DNA of 10,437 bases from Candidatus Methanomethylophilaceae archaeon. GTDB lineage: Archaea > Thermoplasmatota > Thermoplasmata > Methanomassiliicoccales > Methanomethylophilaceae. The notes below the pieces were generated by a model. That model ran no database searches. It saw only the letters and a program-made list of their open reading frames with translations, and was not told the DNA's origin. Position 1 is the stretch's first letter. The number at the start of each line of letters is the position of its first letter. Positions 1-6,944 of this stretch are shown here, piece by piece. The stretch spans positions 1 to 10,437 of the forward strand of contig SKHQ01000034.1 in NCBI GenBank assembly GCA_007116915.1, read 5' to 3'. Both the position numbers and the translations under genes were made by a program.

Positions 1-222
1 AAGGAGGGCTTCCGTTCCGACACCATCTCGGTGATCAACAAGGGCGACATGCCCTTCGACGCCTTCCATTCAACCCTAAAGGAAAAGGGCTACGAGATAT
101 CCAACGGATATGGAAAGATTAAAGAAACGACCTTCCGCATAGGTCACATGGGCGACCTGACCGTCGCCGACATAAAGGAACTCATCGAGAAGATGGACGA
201 GACACTGGAGGAACTAGCATGA
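1..222 (+). CDS. Class V aminotransferase, C-terminal fragment (probable phosphoserine/serine-pyruvate-type aminotransferase)
   Basis: The reading frame is open from the first base and gives the last 73 residues of a PLP-dependent class V aminotransferase; the start and the PLP lysine lie outside the window. The visible part is the small C-terminal domain: the segment TTFRIGHMGDLT (residues 48-59) is the typical C-terminal signature of the alanine-glyoxylate/serine-pyruvate aminotransferase group, followed by a helix rich in Glu and Lys. Its stop overlaps the SerA start (ATGA), so the two are translationally coupled. In methanogens a member of this group (MJ0959 type) makes phosphoserine from phosphohydroxypyruvate, the product of SerA, so that role is the best inference here. 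A general aspartate or alanine aminotransferase cannot be excluded from a fragment. Family call fairly sure, exact substrate inferred. Confidence 0.85.
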   Translation, partial: KEGFRSDTISVINKGDMPFDAFHSTLKEKGYEISNGYGKIKETTFRIGHMGDLTVADIKELIEKMDETLEELA

Positions 223-1814
223 AACTGCTTGTGACAGACCCCCTCTCTGAGGAAGGCATCAACATACTCAAGGAATCGGGAATACCCGTGGACGTTAGAC
301 CGGGACTTAGTGAGGACGAGCTCTGCGGGATCATCGGCGACTACGAGGGCGTGATCATACGCAGCGGCACCACCATCACCGCCCGCATCATCGAATGCGG
401 CAAGAAGCTGAAGGTCGTGGGGCGCGCCGGTGTCGGTGTCGATAACGTCGACGTGCCGGCCGCGACCGCCAAGGGCATACTGGTGATGAACACCCCGTCC
501 GCCAACATCATATCGGCGGCGGAGCACTCCCTGGCGATGATGATGGCCCTCGCCCGTAACATCGTCTGGGCGCACCAGTCGGTGCACGAGGGCAAATGGG
601 AGAGGAAGCGCTTCACTGGTGTCGAGCTCTTCGGCAAGACCTTGGGCATCGTCGGCGTCGGCCGTGTCGGTGCCGAAGTGGCCAAGCGTGCCGCCTCCTT
701 CGAGATGAAAATGCTCGGTTACGACCCCTTCCTCCCCGAGGACATCGCCGAGAAGCTGGGTGTCAGACTGACCACTTTGGAGGAGGTCATATCGGAATCG
801 GACATCATCACCGTCCACGCCCCCCTCACCCCCACGACGAGGAACATGATCGACAAGGAGCAGTTCGCCATGATGAAGAAGAAGGCCCTGCTCGTGAACG
901 TCGCCCGTGGCGGCATCGTCAACGAGGACGCGCTCGCTGAGGCGTTGAGCAACGGCACCATCGCCGGGGCGGCATTCGACGTGTTCGCGGAGGAGCCCCT
1001 CAAGCCCTGCAGGCTCCTCGAGCTGCCCAACATAATCACCACCCCCCACCTCGGGGCATCCACCATCGAGGCCCAGGAGAAGGTCTCCGTGGAGATGGCG
1101 GAGCATGTGCTGATGTTCCTTCGCGACGGCATCATATCCAACGCCGTCAACGCCCCCCGCGGGCAGGTGGACAAGGAACTCGAACCCTTCGTCTCCCTGG
1201 CGGAGAGCATGGGATCCTTCGCCTTCCAGAGCCGCAGCGGTCCCGTCGACCGCCTGGAGGTCAAATGCTACGGTGAGCTGGCATCCAAGAACACCCGCAT
1301 GGTCACCCTCTCCGCCCTGATCGGTGTCCTGTCCCACATCGTCGGCGACAACACCAACATAATCAACGCCGAGTCCATCGCCAAGAGCAAGGGCATCAAG
1401 ATAGTGGAGACCAAGATCGACGAGTGCGACCACTACACCAACATGCTCAGTGTCAGCATCGGGAGCAACGACGTCTCCCGTGAGGTCCGTGGCACCGTCT
1501 TCCCGGGACAGCAGGCCCGTATCGTCGGTGTCGACCAGTACAACATCGAGATACCCTTGGACGCCGACTTCCTCATGGCCGTCTACCGCGACGGTCCTGG
1601 AGTTATCGGCATGATCGGCCGCATGCTCGGCGAGAACGACGTGAACATCGCCGGTATGGTCGTCGCCCGCGAAGGCAAGGAGAAGAACGCGCTGATGCTG
1701 ATGAGCGTCGATGAGGCCGTGCCCGAGAAGGTCATGGATGAGATAAACAGCATCGACCGCTTCGAGGAGGCCCGCTTCATACGCCTGTCGCAGACGCGGA
1801 CCTACATGCGCTAG
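219..1814 (+). CDS. serA: D-3-phosphoglycerate dehydrogenase, long form with ASB and ACT domains
   Basis: Cytosolic NAD-dependent enzyme oxidising 3-phosphoglycerate to 3-phosphohydroxypyruvate, first step of serine synthesis. It has 531 residues, the usual size of the long (type 1) form. The split substrate domain covers about residues 1-98 and 285-315. The Rossmann domain holds GVGRVG (146-151) with the NAD-binding Asp at 169 (GYDP). Catalytic residues are Arg230 (VARGG), Glu259 (FAEEP) and His277 (PHLGAS). An ASB/intervening domain spans about 318-450 and a C-terminal ACT domain about 452-531 (RDGPGVIGMIGRML), the usual site of serine feedback. The start is fixed by GGAGG at 207-211, seven bases before ATG. 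It follows the aminotransferase with a 4-nt overlap, so two consecutive serine-pathway steps are coupled. It ends in TAG, inside a CTAG shared with the convergent gene. Very sure. Confidence 0.97.
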   Translation: MKLLVTDPLSEEGINILKESGIPVDVRPGLSEDELCGIIGDYEGVIIRSGTTITARIIECGKKLKVVGRAGVGVDNVDVPAATAKGILVMNTPSANIISAAEHSLAMMMALARNIVWAHQSVHEGKWERKRFTGVELFGKTLGIVGVGRVGAEVAKRAASFEMKMLGYDPFLPEDIAEKLGVRLTTLEEVISESDIITVHAPLTPTTRNMIDKEQFAMMKKKALLVNVARGGIVNEDALAEALSNGTIAGAAFDVFAEEPLKPCRLLELPNIITTPHLGASTIEAQEKVSVEMAEHVLMFLRDGIISNAVNAPRGQVDKELEPFVSLAESMGSFAFQSRSGPVDRLEVKCYGELASKNTRMVTLSALIGVLSHIVGDNTNIINAESIAKSKGIKIVETKIDECDHYTNMLSVSIGSNDVSREVRGTVFPGQQARIVGVDQYNIEIPLDADFLMAVYRDGPGVIGMIGRMLGENDVNIAGMVVAREGKEKNALMLMSVDEAVPEKVMDEINSIDRFEEARFIRLSQTRTYMR

Positions 1815-2098
1815 AGTTTGGACTCCACGCTCCGCATCTTGGTGACGAGGCCGTCGCTGACCCCTTCACGGTCATCGATGTCGATGCGGGTGAGCACCCG
1901 CTTCGAGGCCGACCTCACTGCCGCATGGCAGCGCATGATGGTCGCCATCACTTCGGCGACCTCCCCTTCGACGACGGTGGACATCGGTGTGAGGCGGTGG
2001 GCCAACCCACTCTCCCTGACGATTCGCAGGCATTCGGCGACCTGTTCGCTGACGCTTTCGCCCTTGTCCAAGGGAATGATGCTGAATGAGGCTATCAT
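1811..2098 (-). CDS. MTH1187/YkoF-type thiamine-binding family protein (DUF77/UPF0045)
   Basis: Small cytosolic protein of 95 residues. The N-terminus MIASFSIIPLDKGESVSEQV, then GLAHRLTPMSTVVEG (31-45) and the late segment RIDIDDREG (71-79), match the MTH1187/YBL001C family. That family forms ferredoxin-like oligomers, and some members bind thiamine or its pyrimidine/thiazole parts; the physiological role is unsettled. I chose the ATG at 2096-2098 because family members start immediately before this FSIIPL strand. A longer frame reaches an ATG at 2158, but that lies at or upstream of the transcription start expected from the TATA at 2166-2176, and its extra 20 residues look unlike the family. 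No clear Shine-Dalgarno sequence precedes either start. The gene converges on serA and stops at TAG, sharing the CTAG tetranucleotide. I see no TPP riboswitch in its short leader. Family fairly sure, ligand not provable here. Confidence 0.85.
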   Translation of the reverse strand: MIASFSIIPLDKGESVSEQVAECLRIVRESGLAHRLTPMSTVVEGEVAEVMATIMRCHAAVRSASKRVLTRIDIDDREGVSDGLVTKMRSVESKL

Positions 2099-2162
2099 GA
2101 GTATGCCAACGCACTCCGTGTTTAGCAATTTTTCGCTTTCAGGAAAAATGACACACACAGTA

Positions 2163-2222
2163 AGCTTTAAATAAATGTAGATAAACGTCTACTATCTATC
2201 GATTTCCCGATTCTCAGGAGGA
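2163..2222. promoter_or_regulatory. Divergent promoter region with shared TATA element, inverted repeat and strong RBS
   Basis: TTTAAATAAAT at 2166-2176 reads as an archaeal TATA box on + and, as ATTTATTTAAA, on -. Initiation about 27 bases away would give a + start near 2193 and a - start near 2149. Just downstream of the box on the + side lies a 5-bp inverted repeat, GTAGA (2177-2181) and TCTAC (2188-2192) with a 6-base spacer, in a position where a repressor could block initiation. AGGAGG (2216-2221) lies seven bases before the ATG at 2229 and is the strongest ribosome-binding site in the window. Promoter assignment is by inspection only. Confidence 0.55.
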
Positions 2223-2228
2223 AACACT

Positions 2229-2681
2229 ATGGAATTTACCTTGAATGAAAAAACAATACTAGAAAATGGCGTAGAGCCGGAGTTCATGGTAGATCTGTCA
2301 AAACGGACCACTTTGACAGCTGACGATCTAACCATGGCCATTAGGAACGGAATAGACACCCGCGGAATGCCCGCCGAAGAGGCCAAGCATCTCGCACAGC
2401 ATATTCTCAATTTCTTCGGTTATTCTGACCGCATCATCGACAACATGCTCGAGCCCGAGGACCGTGACGCCTTTTACATGCTCGAGGACACTGGTATACT
2501 CACCACCGAGAGGGAGGAGACCACCCTCTACGACGGCAGAGAATGGCGTATCCACTATTGGCTGTTCCGCCGCGACCGCATCCTCGACCTTCTGGGAAGG
2601 AGCGACGATACGGTAGACGTCATCAGGGGTGCAGACTCCATATACGATGACATACCGGAAGAATTCTGGACCCGCGAGTGA
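2229..2681 (+). CDS. Conserved archaeal protein of unknown function, DUF6015-like
   Basis: This 150-residue soluble acidic protein has no signal peptide or membrane segment. I recognise the middle part (about residues 48-112, with HILNFFGYSDRIIDN, LEPEDRDAFYMLEDTGIL and GREWRIHYWLF) as resembling the DUF6015 group of Thermoplasmata archaea; this is from memory and unchecked. No catalytic motif is visible. The order helix, helix, short loop, then Thr-rich strand (TTEREETTLYDG) and a Trp-rich strand could be a winged-helix fold with a beta hairpin wing, which is inference. The N-terminal 30 residues look less conserved in character and the C-terminus is very acidic (SIYDDIPEEFW). The start is set by AGGAGG seven bases upstream. 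It has its own promoter and no close partner: the helicase 58 bases downstream seems to have its own leaderless promoter. Reality of the gene is sure; function is unknown. Confidence 0.85.
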   Translation: MEFTLNEKTILENGVEPEFMVDLSKRTTLTADDLTMAIRNGIDTRGMPAEEAKHLAQHILNFFGYSDRIIDNMLEPEDRDAFYMLEDTGILTTEREETTLYDGREWRIHYWLFRRDRILDLLGRSDDTVDVIRGADSIYDDIPEEFWTRE

Positions 2682-2714
2682 TCCAGTTTCAACGAACTCT
2701 CAGAAAACCCCTTC

Positions 2715-2740
2715 TTAAACACAATTATCTCTGATAGCTA
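2715..2740 (+). promoter_or_regulatory. TATA-like element for a leaderless start of the helicase operon
   Basis: TTAAAC (2715-2720), within CTTCTTAAACAC, starts 25 bases before the ATG at 2740. No Shine-Dalgarno sequence lies between them (the sequence is AT-rich, TTATCTCTGATAGCT). This spacing is what is expected if transcription starts at or next to the A of the start codon, that is a leaderless mRNA, common in archaea. Called by eye. Confidence 0.45.
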
Positions 2741-4641
2741 TGCGTCTTTTCCCCTACCCTCCCCGCGACCAGCAGGAGGATTTCGTATCCCTGGTCCGCG
2801 GTACGGTCCAGGGGGCCGGTCATCTTGTCCTGGAGAGTGGTACTGGAACCGGAAAGACGGTCTGCTCCTTGGCGGGAGCTCTCGAGGCCTCACTGGAGAT
2901 GGGAAAGAGGGTCGTGTACCTGACCCGAACCAAATCACAACAGCGCCAGGTCATAATCGAGGCCCGGCGTATATCTGAACGTGAGACCGTTTTGGCGATG
3001 GGCATACAAGGCCGGAACTCCACCTGTCCTCTGGCAGCCTCTGATGAGGAGTTGAGCAAAGGCAGTTCTGAGGAACTGTCAAAATACTGTGGCGAGCAGA
3101 AGCGCAAGGCCATGGCCGGCGAGGGTGGCTGCGAGTACTACCGCAACTGCCTGGAATTCGATGAGGAGGAGATGCTATCCATCTGCCGTGAGCGGATGCC
3201 GCAGGTGGAGGAGTTCGTCGCCATATGCGCCGAGAGGGGTGCCTGCCCCTATGAGATGATGAAACTCATGCTGCCGCATGCCGATGTGGTGGTCGCCCCC
3301 TACAACTACTTCTTCGTTCCTTTCATCCGTGACCGTTTCCTGTATTGGATGAACGCCTCGATGGAGGAGGCGGTGGTGATAGTCGACGAAGCCCACAACC
3401 TCCCCGACTATCTCCGTGAGGTGTGGACGTCCTCCCTCAGTCTCTATCATCTGCGCATGCTACGCGCGGAGGTGGAGGAGTTCGGCGACCCGGAGGTGAT
3501 GAACGGCGTGTCCGCTCTGGACATAGCCGACATCGTCGAGGAGAAGATCATGGAGGCTGCCGAGGACTATCTGCGTGACGAGGACGGACTGATACCGCCT
3601 GACCTGCTGACCACCGGCCTTATGATGGAGTTGCGCACCAGCTCCAACTCCTTGGAGAGGATGTATCGCAGCCTCTGCGACCACGGTGAGACGGTGAGGG
3701 AGTCCCGCAAGGAGAGCGGCCGTCTGCCGCGTTCCTACATGCTGATCCTAGGTTCGTTCCTGCAGACCTTCGCCTCTTTGGATGAGAGGCATTATGTGAA
3801 AGTGGTCACCGGAGGCGATAATCCTTCCCTGCAATGTTACTGTCTCGACCCCTCATTGGCCGCCGAGCCCCTACTCAATTGTCATGCTTCAATCCACATG
3901 TCCGGCACATTGGAGCCGATAACCGAATACCGTGACTCACTCGGGCTGGGCGAAGACACATCAGCCCGGTACTTCAAGAGCCCCTTCCCGCCTGAGAATA
4001 GACTGGTGCTGCATGCTGAGGACGTGACCACGAAGTACGAGGTGCTGCAGAGGGACCGTGACACCACTCGCCGGATACAGGATTACGTGGTCGAACTCTG
4101 CGACTCGACGGGCAGGAACGCTGCGGTGTTCTTCCCCTCATACATGATGATGGAACGGTTCGTCCGTGACGGCGTGGTCAAGAGGATGAAAAGCGAAGTC
4201 CATATCGAGATGAAGGGAATGGCACAGGTTGAGTTGATGGAGACTGTGGAGAGGTTCAGGAAGTCGGAGGGCGCGGTTCTTTTCGCCGTATACGGTGGCA
4301 GGATATCCGAAGGTCTGGACTTCCCCGACTCAGACATGGAGATGGCGATTTTGGTAGGCATACCATATCCCCGACCGTCCGCCCGCAATCAAGCGCTTCT
4401 CACCTATTACGACATGAGGTTCCGCAAGGGTTGGGAGTATGTGATGAAAGCACCCACCATGCGTAAGATGAGGCAGGCCATGGGTCGCGTCATACGTTCC
4501 GAGACTGACAGAGGGGCAATAATCATCCTCGACAACCGCGCCGCCGCCCTGGGTCAGCTGGAGTCGATGCCTTCCGCGGACCCGGTCGGGGCCGTCAAGA
4601 CCTTCTTCTCTCCGGGAAAGGTTAATAATCGTGCTACATGA
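2740..4641 (+). CDS. XPD/Rad3-family Fe-S DNA helicase (DEAD_2)
   Basis: Superfamily 2 ATP-dependent 5'-3' DNA helicase of the XPD/DinG group, 633 residues, normal for archaeal XPD-like proteins. Walker A is SGTGTGKT (33-40) and Walker B is DEAH (216-219, in VIVDEAHNL). The insert between them carries cysteines that would bind the 4Fe-4S cluster: best candidates Cys96, Cys131, Cys137 and Cys169 (the last in GACPYE), with extra Cys at 117, 149 and 163. An Arch-like region spans about 222-385. Helicase domain 2 has SGTLEP (388-393), GGRISEGLDFP (519-529, motif V) and QAMGRVIR (579-586, motif VI). In archaea this family acts in DNA repair or replication-fork processing; the exact role is often unproven. 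It heads an operon, its last 11 bases overlapping the GTG of carS. The ATG at 2740 has no RBS and fits a leaderless start. Family very sure; XPD versus a DinG-like paralogue is open. Confidence 0.93.
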   Translation: MRLFPYPPRDQQEDFVSLVRGTVQGAGHLVLESGTGTGKTVCSLAGALEASLEMGKRVVYLTRTKSQQRQVIIEARRISERETVLAMGIQGRNSTCPLAASDEELSKGSSEELSKYCGEQKRKAMAGEGGCEYYRNCLEFDEEEMLSICRERMPQVEEFVAICAERGACPYEMMKLMLPHADVVVAPYNYFFVPFIRDRFLYWMNASMEEAVVIVDEAHNLPDYLREVWTSSLSLYHLRMLRAEVEEFGDPEVMNGVSALDIADIVEEKIMEAAEDYLRDEDGLIPPDLLTTGLMMELRTSSNSLERMYRSLCDHGETVRESRKESGRLPRSYMLILGSFLQTFASLDERHYVKVVTGGDNPSLQCYCLDPSLAAEPLLNCHASIHMSGTLEPITEYRDSLGLGEDTSARYFKSPFPPENRLVLHAEDVTTKYEVLQRDRDTTRRIQDYVVELCDSTGRNAAVFFPSYMMMERFVRDGVVKRMKSEVHIEMKGMAQVELMETVERFRKSEGAVLFAVYGGRISEGLDFPDSDMEMAILVGIPYPRPSARNQALLTYYDMRFRKGWEYVMKAPTMRKMRQAMGRVIRSETDRGAIIILDNRAAALGQLESMPSADPVGAVKTFFSPGKVNNRAT

Positions 4642-5224
4642 TGACCTGGCCATGGAATTGGCCGAGGCCGCCATCATTGCCGCCAGTGGATTCTGGCTCG
4701 CACTCCCTGCCATGTTGCCCAACTCCGCTGCGGTTCTGACCGGCGGCGGGAAGCCGGTGGACTTCGGGAGGAGTTGGAAGGGAAGACGTCTGCTCGGGGA
4801 CGGCAAGACCTGGAGAGGATTCCTCGGCGGCGCCGGGGCCGGTATTCTCCTGGGACTCGTCATGTTGGGAGTATCCTCGTTGGCAGGCTGGGCGGACAAC
4901 AGCGGTTACGGACCGACCGGTCAAGCCCTGGGCGTGATCGTGCTTCTGGCAGTGGGCTCTTTACTGGGTGACATGTTCGGTTCCTTTGTGAAGCGACGAT
5001 TGAATGTGCCTCGTGGAGCCAAGATGCCGATTCTGGATCAGTATGACTTTTTGATCGGAGCATTTGTTCTGGTCGCCATAGCCTATCCGTCCTGGTTCTT
5101 CACATCATATATCGAAGGCTGGAACATACTGGCGTTGATATTCCTCCTGGCAATCACACCGCTCCTGCATCGGGGCATGAACATCCTCGGCTATCGCATG
5201 GGGAAGAAGGACGTACCGTGGTGA
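4631..5224 (+). CDS. carS: CDP-archaeol synthase
   Basis: Integral membrane enzyme that transfers CMP from CTP to unsaturated archaetidic acid, giving CDP-archaeol, the precursor of archaeal phospholipid head groups. The 197 residues contain about five membrane segments (roughly 12-35, 63-85, 98-117, 138-156, 160-180). Family marks are PAMLPNSAAVLTGGGKPVDF (26-45), the basic loop GRRLLGDGKTWRG (51-63), and GDMFGSFVKRR followed by LDQYDF (113-140), as in the DUF46/CarS family related to bacterial CdsA. The GTG at 4631 is chosen because a GGAAAGG-like site lies about nine bases upstream and family proteins carry some residues before the first helix; an ATG at 4652 (residue 8) is the alternative but lacks an RBS. 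It overlaps the helicase end by 11 bases and is followed by pyrE after 4 bases. A clear archaeal marker. Confidence 0.95.
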   Translation: MLHDDLAMELAEAAIIAASGFWLALPAMLPNSAAVLTGGGKPVDFGRSWKGRRLLGDGKTWRGFLGGAGAGILLGLVMLGVSSLAGWADNSGYGPTGQALGVIVLLAVGSLLGDMFGSFVKRRLNVPRGAKMPILDQYDFLIGAFVLVAIAYPSWFFTSYIEGWNILALIFLLAITPLLHRGMNILGYRMGKKDVPW

Positions 5225-5228
5225 GATA

Positions 5229-5750
5229 ATGAAATTGGAGAATGCTTTGAAGGACTGCGGCGCCCTGCGTTTCGGGGAGTTCACCCTCGCCTCCGGCGAG
5301 AAGAGTGATTATTACGTTGACATAAAGAAGGCCAGCACCCGTCCGGACGTCCTTGCGGTCATCGCTGACGAGATGGCATCCGTGCTGGAGACCGGTGAGA
5401 GGCCCGACCGCGTGGCCGGCGTCGTTCTCGGCTCCATACCGTTGGCGACCGCCCTGTCCCTGCGCACCGGTATACCTTTGTTGATGGTCCGCAAGGAGAA
5501 GAAAGACCATGGCACCGGCTCCACCGTGGAAGGCGATCTGGAAACGGGCATGAAGGTGCTGGTGGTGGAGGATGTGATAACATCCGCTGGATCGGTAATC
5601 GCCGCCGTCAGGCAACTTCGCGAGCAAGGAGCGGTGGTTGACACCGTCCTAACGGTGATAGACCGCGAGGCGGGCGGCAGGGATGCCCTGGCCGCCGAGG
5701 GCCTGAGGCTAGTGGCACTTCTGACCGCCAGCCGTCTTCTGCAGAAGTAA
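5229..5750 (+). CDS. pyrE: Orotate phosphoribosyltransferase
   Basis: Cytosolic enzyme joining orotate and PRPP to orotidine 5'-monophosphate in de novo pyrimidine synthesis. It has 173 residues, typical of archaeal PyrE. The N-terminal FTLASGEKSDYYVDIKKA (18-35) is the orotate-site signature, the flexible basic loop is RKEKKDHG (88-95), and the PRPP-binding motif is VVEDVITSAGS (112-122) with the Glu-Asp pair at 114-115. The start lies 4 bases after the carS stop, with GGTGA (5220-5224) as a close RBS that overlaps that stop. The stop TAA shares its last A with the ATG of the next gene (TAATG), so translation is coupled. Its operon partners are not pyrimidine enzymes; the nearest logical link is the following uracil-DNA glycosylase, which deals with uracil in DNA. 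Very sure of identity. Confidence 0.96.
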   Translation: MKLENALKDCGALRFGEFTLASGEKSDYYVDIKKASTRPDVLAVIADEMASVLETGERPDRVAGVVLGSIPLATALSLRTGIPLLMVRKEKKDHGTGSTVEGDLETGMKVLVVEDVITSAGSVIAAVRQLREQGAVVDTVLTVIDREAGGRDALAAEGLRLVALLTASRLLQK

Positions 5751-6277
5751 TGAGGCCCGAAAAGGACTGCCAGCTATGCAGTCTTCACGTTGGGCGCACC
5801 ATCATGGTACTCCCCTGCGGCGATCCATCGTCCAAGGTGTGTTTCGTGGGCGAGGCGCCCGGGGAGAAGGAGGATCTCAGCGGAACGCCGTTCGTCGGCC
5901 GTTCCGGAAAACTCCTCGACAAGATGCTGGCGGAAGAGGGTGTGGAGAGGTCTTCGATACGGATAACCAACACCGTCAAGTGCCGTCCGCCCGGGAACCG
6001 TGACCCAACCCAAGTGGAGATGGACGCCTGCCGACCGTTCCTTCTGGCCGAACTTCAGGACTGTGAGGCGGTCGTCGCCCTCGGTCGTTCAGCATGCCGC
6101 TCCCTCGCCGGACTGACAGCACCGATGAAGGAGATGGCCAACAAGAGGATGTCCATCGATGTGGGGGGAAGGGAGGTCCTATTGATACCAACCTATCATC
6201 CCGCCGCCTGCATTTACCGCAAGGAGGCCAGAGAGGGTCTTCGTGAGACCATACGGTCTATCAGGCCTTTGGTCTGA
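5750..6277 (+). CDS. Type 4 uracil-DNA glycosylase with Fe-S cluster
   Basis: Base-excision repair enzyme that removes uracil arising from cytosine deamination in DNA. The 175 residues have all marks of family 4 (UDGa): GEAPGEKEDLSGTPFVGRSG (34-53) forms the active-site loop, TNTVKCRPPGNRDP (73-86) follows, and the intercalation/active-site motif near the C-terminus is TYHPAA (148-153) with His150. The four likely cluster cysteines are Cys7 and Cys10 (CQLC), Cys78 (VKCRPP) and Cys94 (ACRPF). The start ATG overlaps the pyrE stop by one base, and no independent RBS is evident, pointing to coupled translation. It is the last gene of the + strand operon. Its final 17 bases overlap the end of the convergent glycosyltransferase. 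Sure of family and function. Confidence 0.95.
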   Translation: MRPEKDCQLCSLHVGRTIMVLPCGDPSSKVCFVGEAPGEKEDLSGTPFVGRSGKLLDKMLAEEGVERSSIRITNTVKCRPPGNRDPTQVEMDACRPFLLAELQDCEAVVALGRSACRSLAGLTAPMKEMANKRMSIDVGGREVLLIPTYHPAACIYRKEAREGLRETIRSIRPLV

Positions 6278-6944
6278 GGAACCTTTTGCGCCAGAGGTAG
6301 AAGAAATCCTCGCCACCGTCCTTCCAGGATGATAGTTTCACATCCCCCACGCGGCGGCGGTAGCTTATCGGGACCTCGACAGCACGGGCCTTACGCATCG
6401 CTTCGATCTTTATCTCCTCCGACAATGGCATTCCGTCAGAGTGCAGTTCGAATCTGTCCAGGACCTCGGGACGGAACACCCACATCCCGCTTTGGGAGTC
6501 CTTGATTTTGATGCGGAATAGAAGGTTGGTGGTGAATGTCAACACCCAGTTACCGAAACGGTGCATCGGGCTCATGGCACCATCCTCAAGGTCGCCGAAG
6601 CGGTTGGTGGTGATGAACTCCAGCTCCTCGTCGATCAACTTCCGGCATAGCTGGGGGATTATCTCTGCCGGATAGGTGCAGTCGGCATCAAGGGTGGCGA
6701 ATATGTCACCGTCAGCGGCGGCGAAGCCGCTCTTGTAGGCGACACCGTATCCCCTTCTCGGTTCATCGACGACCTTGGCGCCCTTGGACCTGGCGATCTC
6801 CGGGGTGCCATCGGTGGACGAGGTGTCCACGATCATCGCCTCGTACTCGAGGTCGCTGGCGGAGAAGGCAGTACTAATCTGGTCCAATACCTCTCCTATC
6901 GACTCGGCCTCATTCATGGTCGGAATGATCACTGACACTTTCAC
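6261..6944 (-). CDS. Family 2 glycosyltransferase, polyprenol-phosphate sugar synthase (DPM1)-like
   Basis: Cytosol-facing enzyme of the GT-A fold that likely transfers a sugar from a nucleotide sugar to dolichyl phosphate or another acceptor; substrate unknown. The 227 residues begin with the strand VSVIIPTMNEAESIGEVL (3-20), then MIVDTSSTDGT (38-47), KGAKVVDEPRRGYGVAYKSG (54-73), the metal-binding DxD at 86-88 (LDADCTYP) and DSQSGMWVFR (149-158), an order typical of the DPM1/DPG-synthase-like subgroup. No membrane helix follows, so it is the short soluble type. The start is GTG at 6942-6944, six bases after GAGGA; a TTAATTAA element (6976-6983) lies a suitable distance upstream. It is the most downstream gene of a glycan block with another GT2 and a flippase. 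Its 3' end overlaps the UDG gene by 17 bases on the opposite strand. Confidence 0.88.
   Translation of the reverse strand: MKVSVIIPTMNEAESIGEVLDQISTAFSASDLEYEAMIVDTSSTDGTPEIARSKGAKVVDEPRRGYGVAYKSGFAAADGDIFATLDADCTYPAEIIPQLCRKLIDEELEFITTNRFGDLEDGAMSPMHRFGNWVLTFTTNLLFRIKIKDSQSGMWVFRPEVLDRFELHSDGMPLSEEIKIEAMRKARAVEVPISYRRRVGDVKLSSWKDGGEDFFYLWRKRFLRPKA

Noticed and set aside
144..1433. A 429-codon open frame on the - strand opposite serA.
   Set aside because: It is the mirror of a strongly biased coding sequence; its protein is low-complexity (His, Asp, Gly, Val rich) with no recognisable motif, while serA on the other strand matches its family throughout.
2152..2160. ACACACACA dinucleotide run in the divergent gap.
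   Set aside because: Too short to be treated as a functional repeat; other features of the gap explain its role.
1815..2174. Open + strand frame directly after the serA TAG, possible pyrrolysine read-through extension.
   Set aside because: It lies antisense to the thiamine-binding family gene, which explains its openness; SerA is complete with its ACT domain at the TAG, and the extension has no family character.
5736..5747. Perfect 12-base palindrome CTTCTGCAGAAG at the end of pyrE.
   Set aside because: It lies within coding sequence, has only a 4-bp stem once a loop is allowed, and has no T-run; likely chance.
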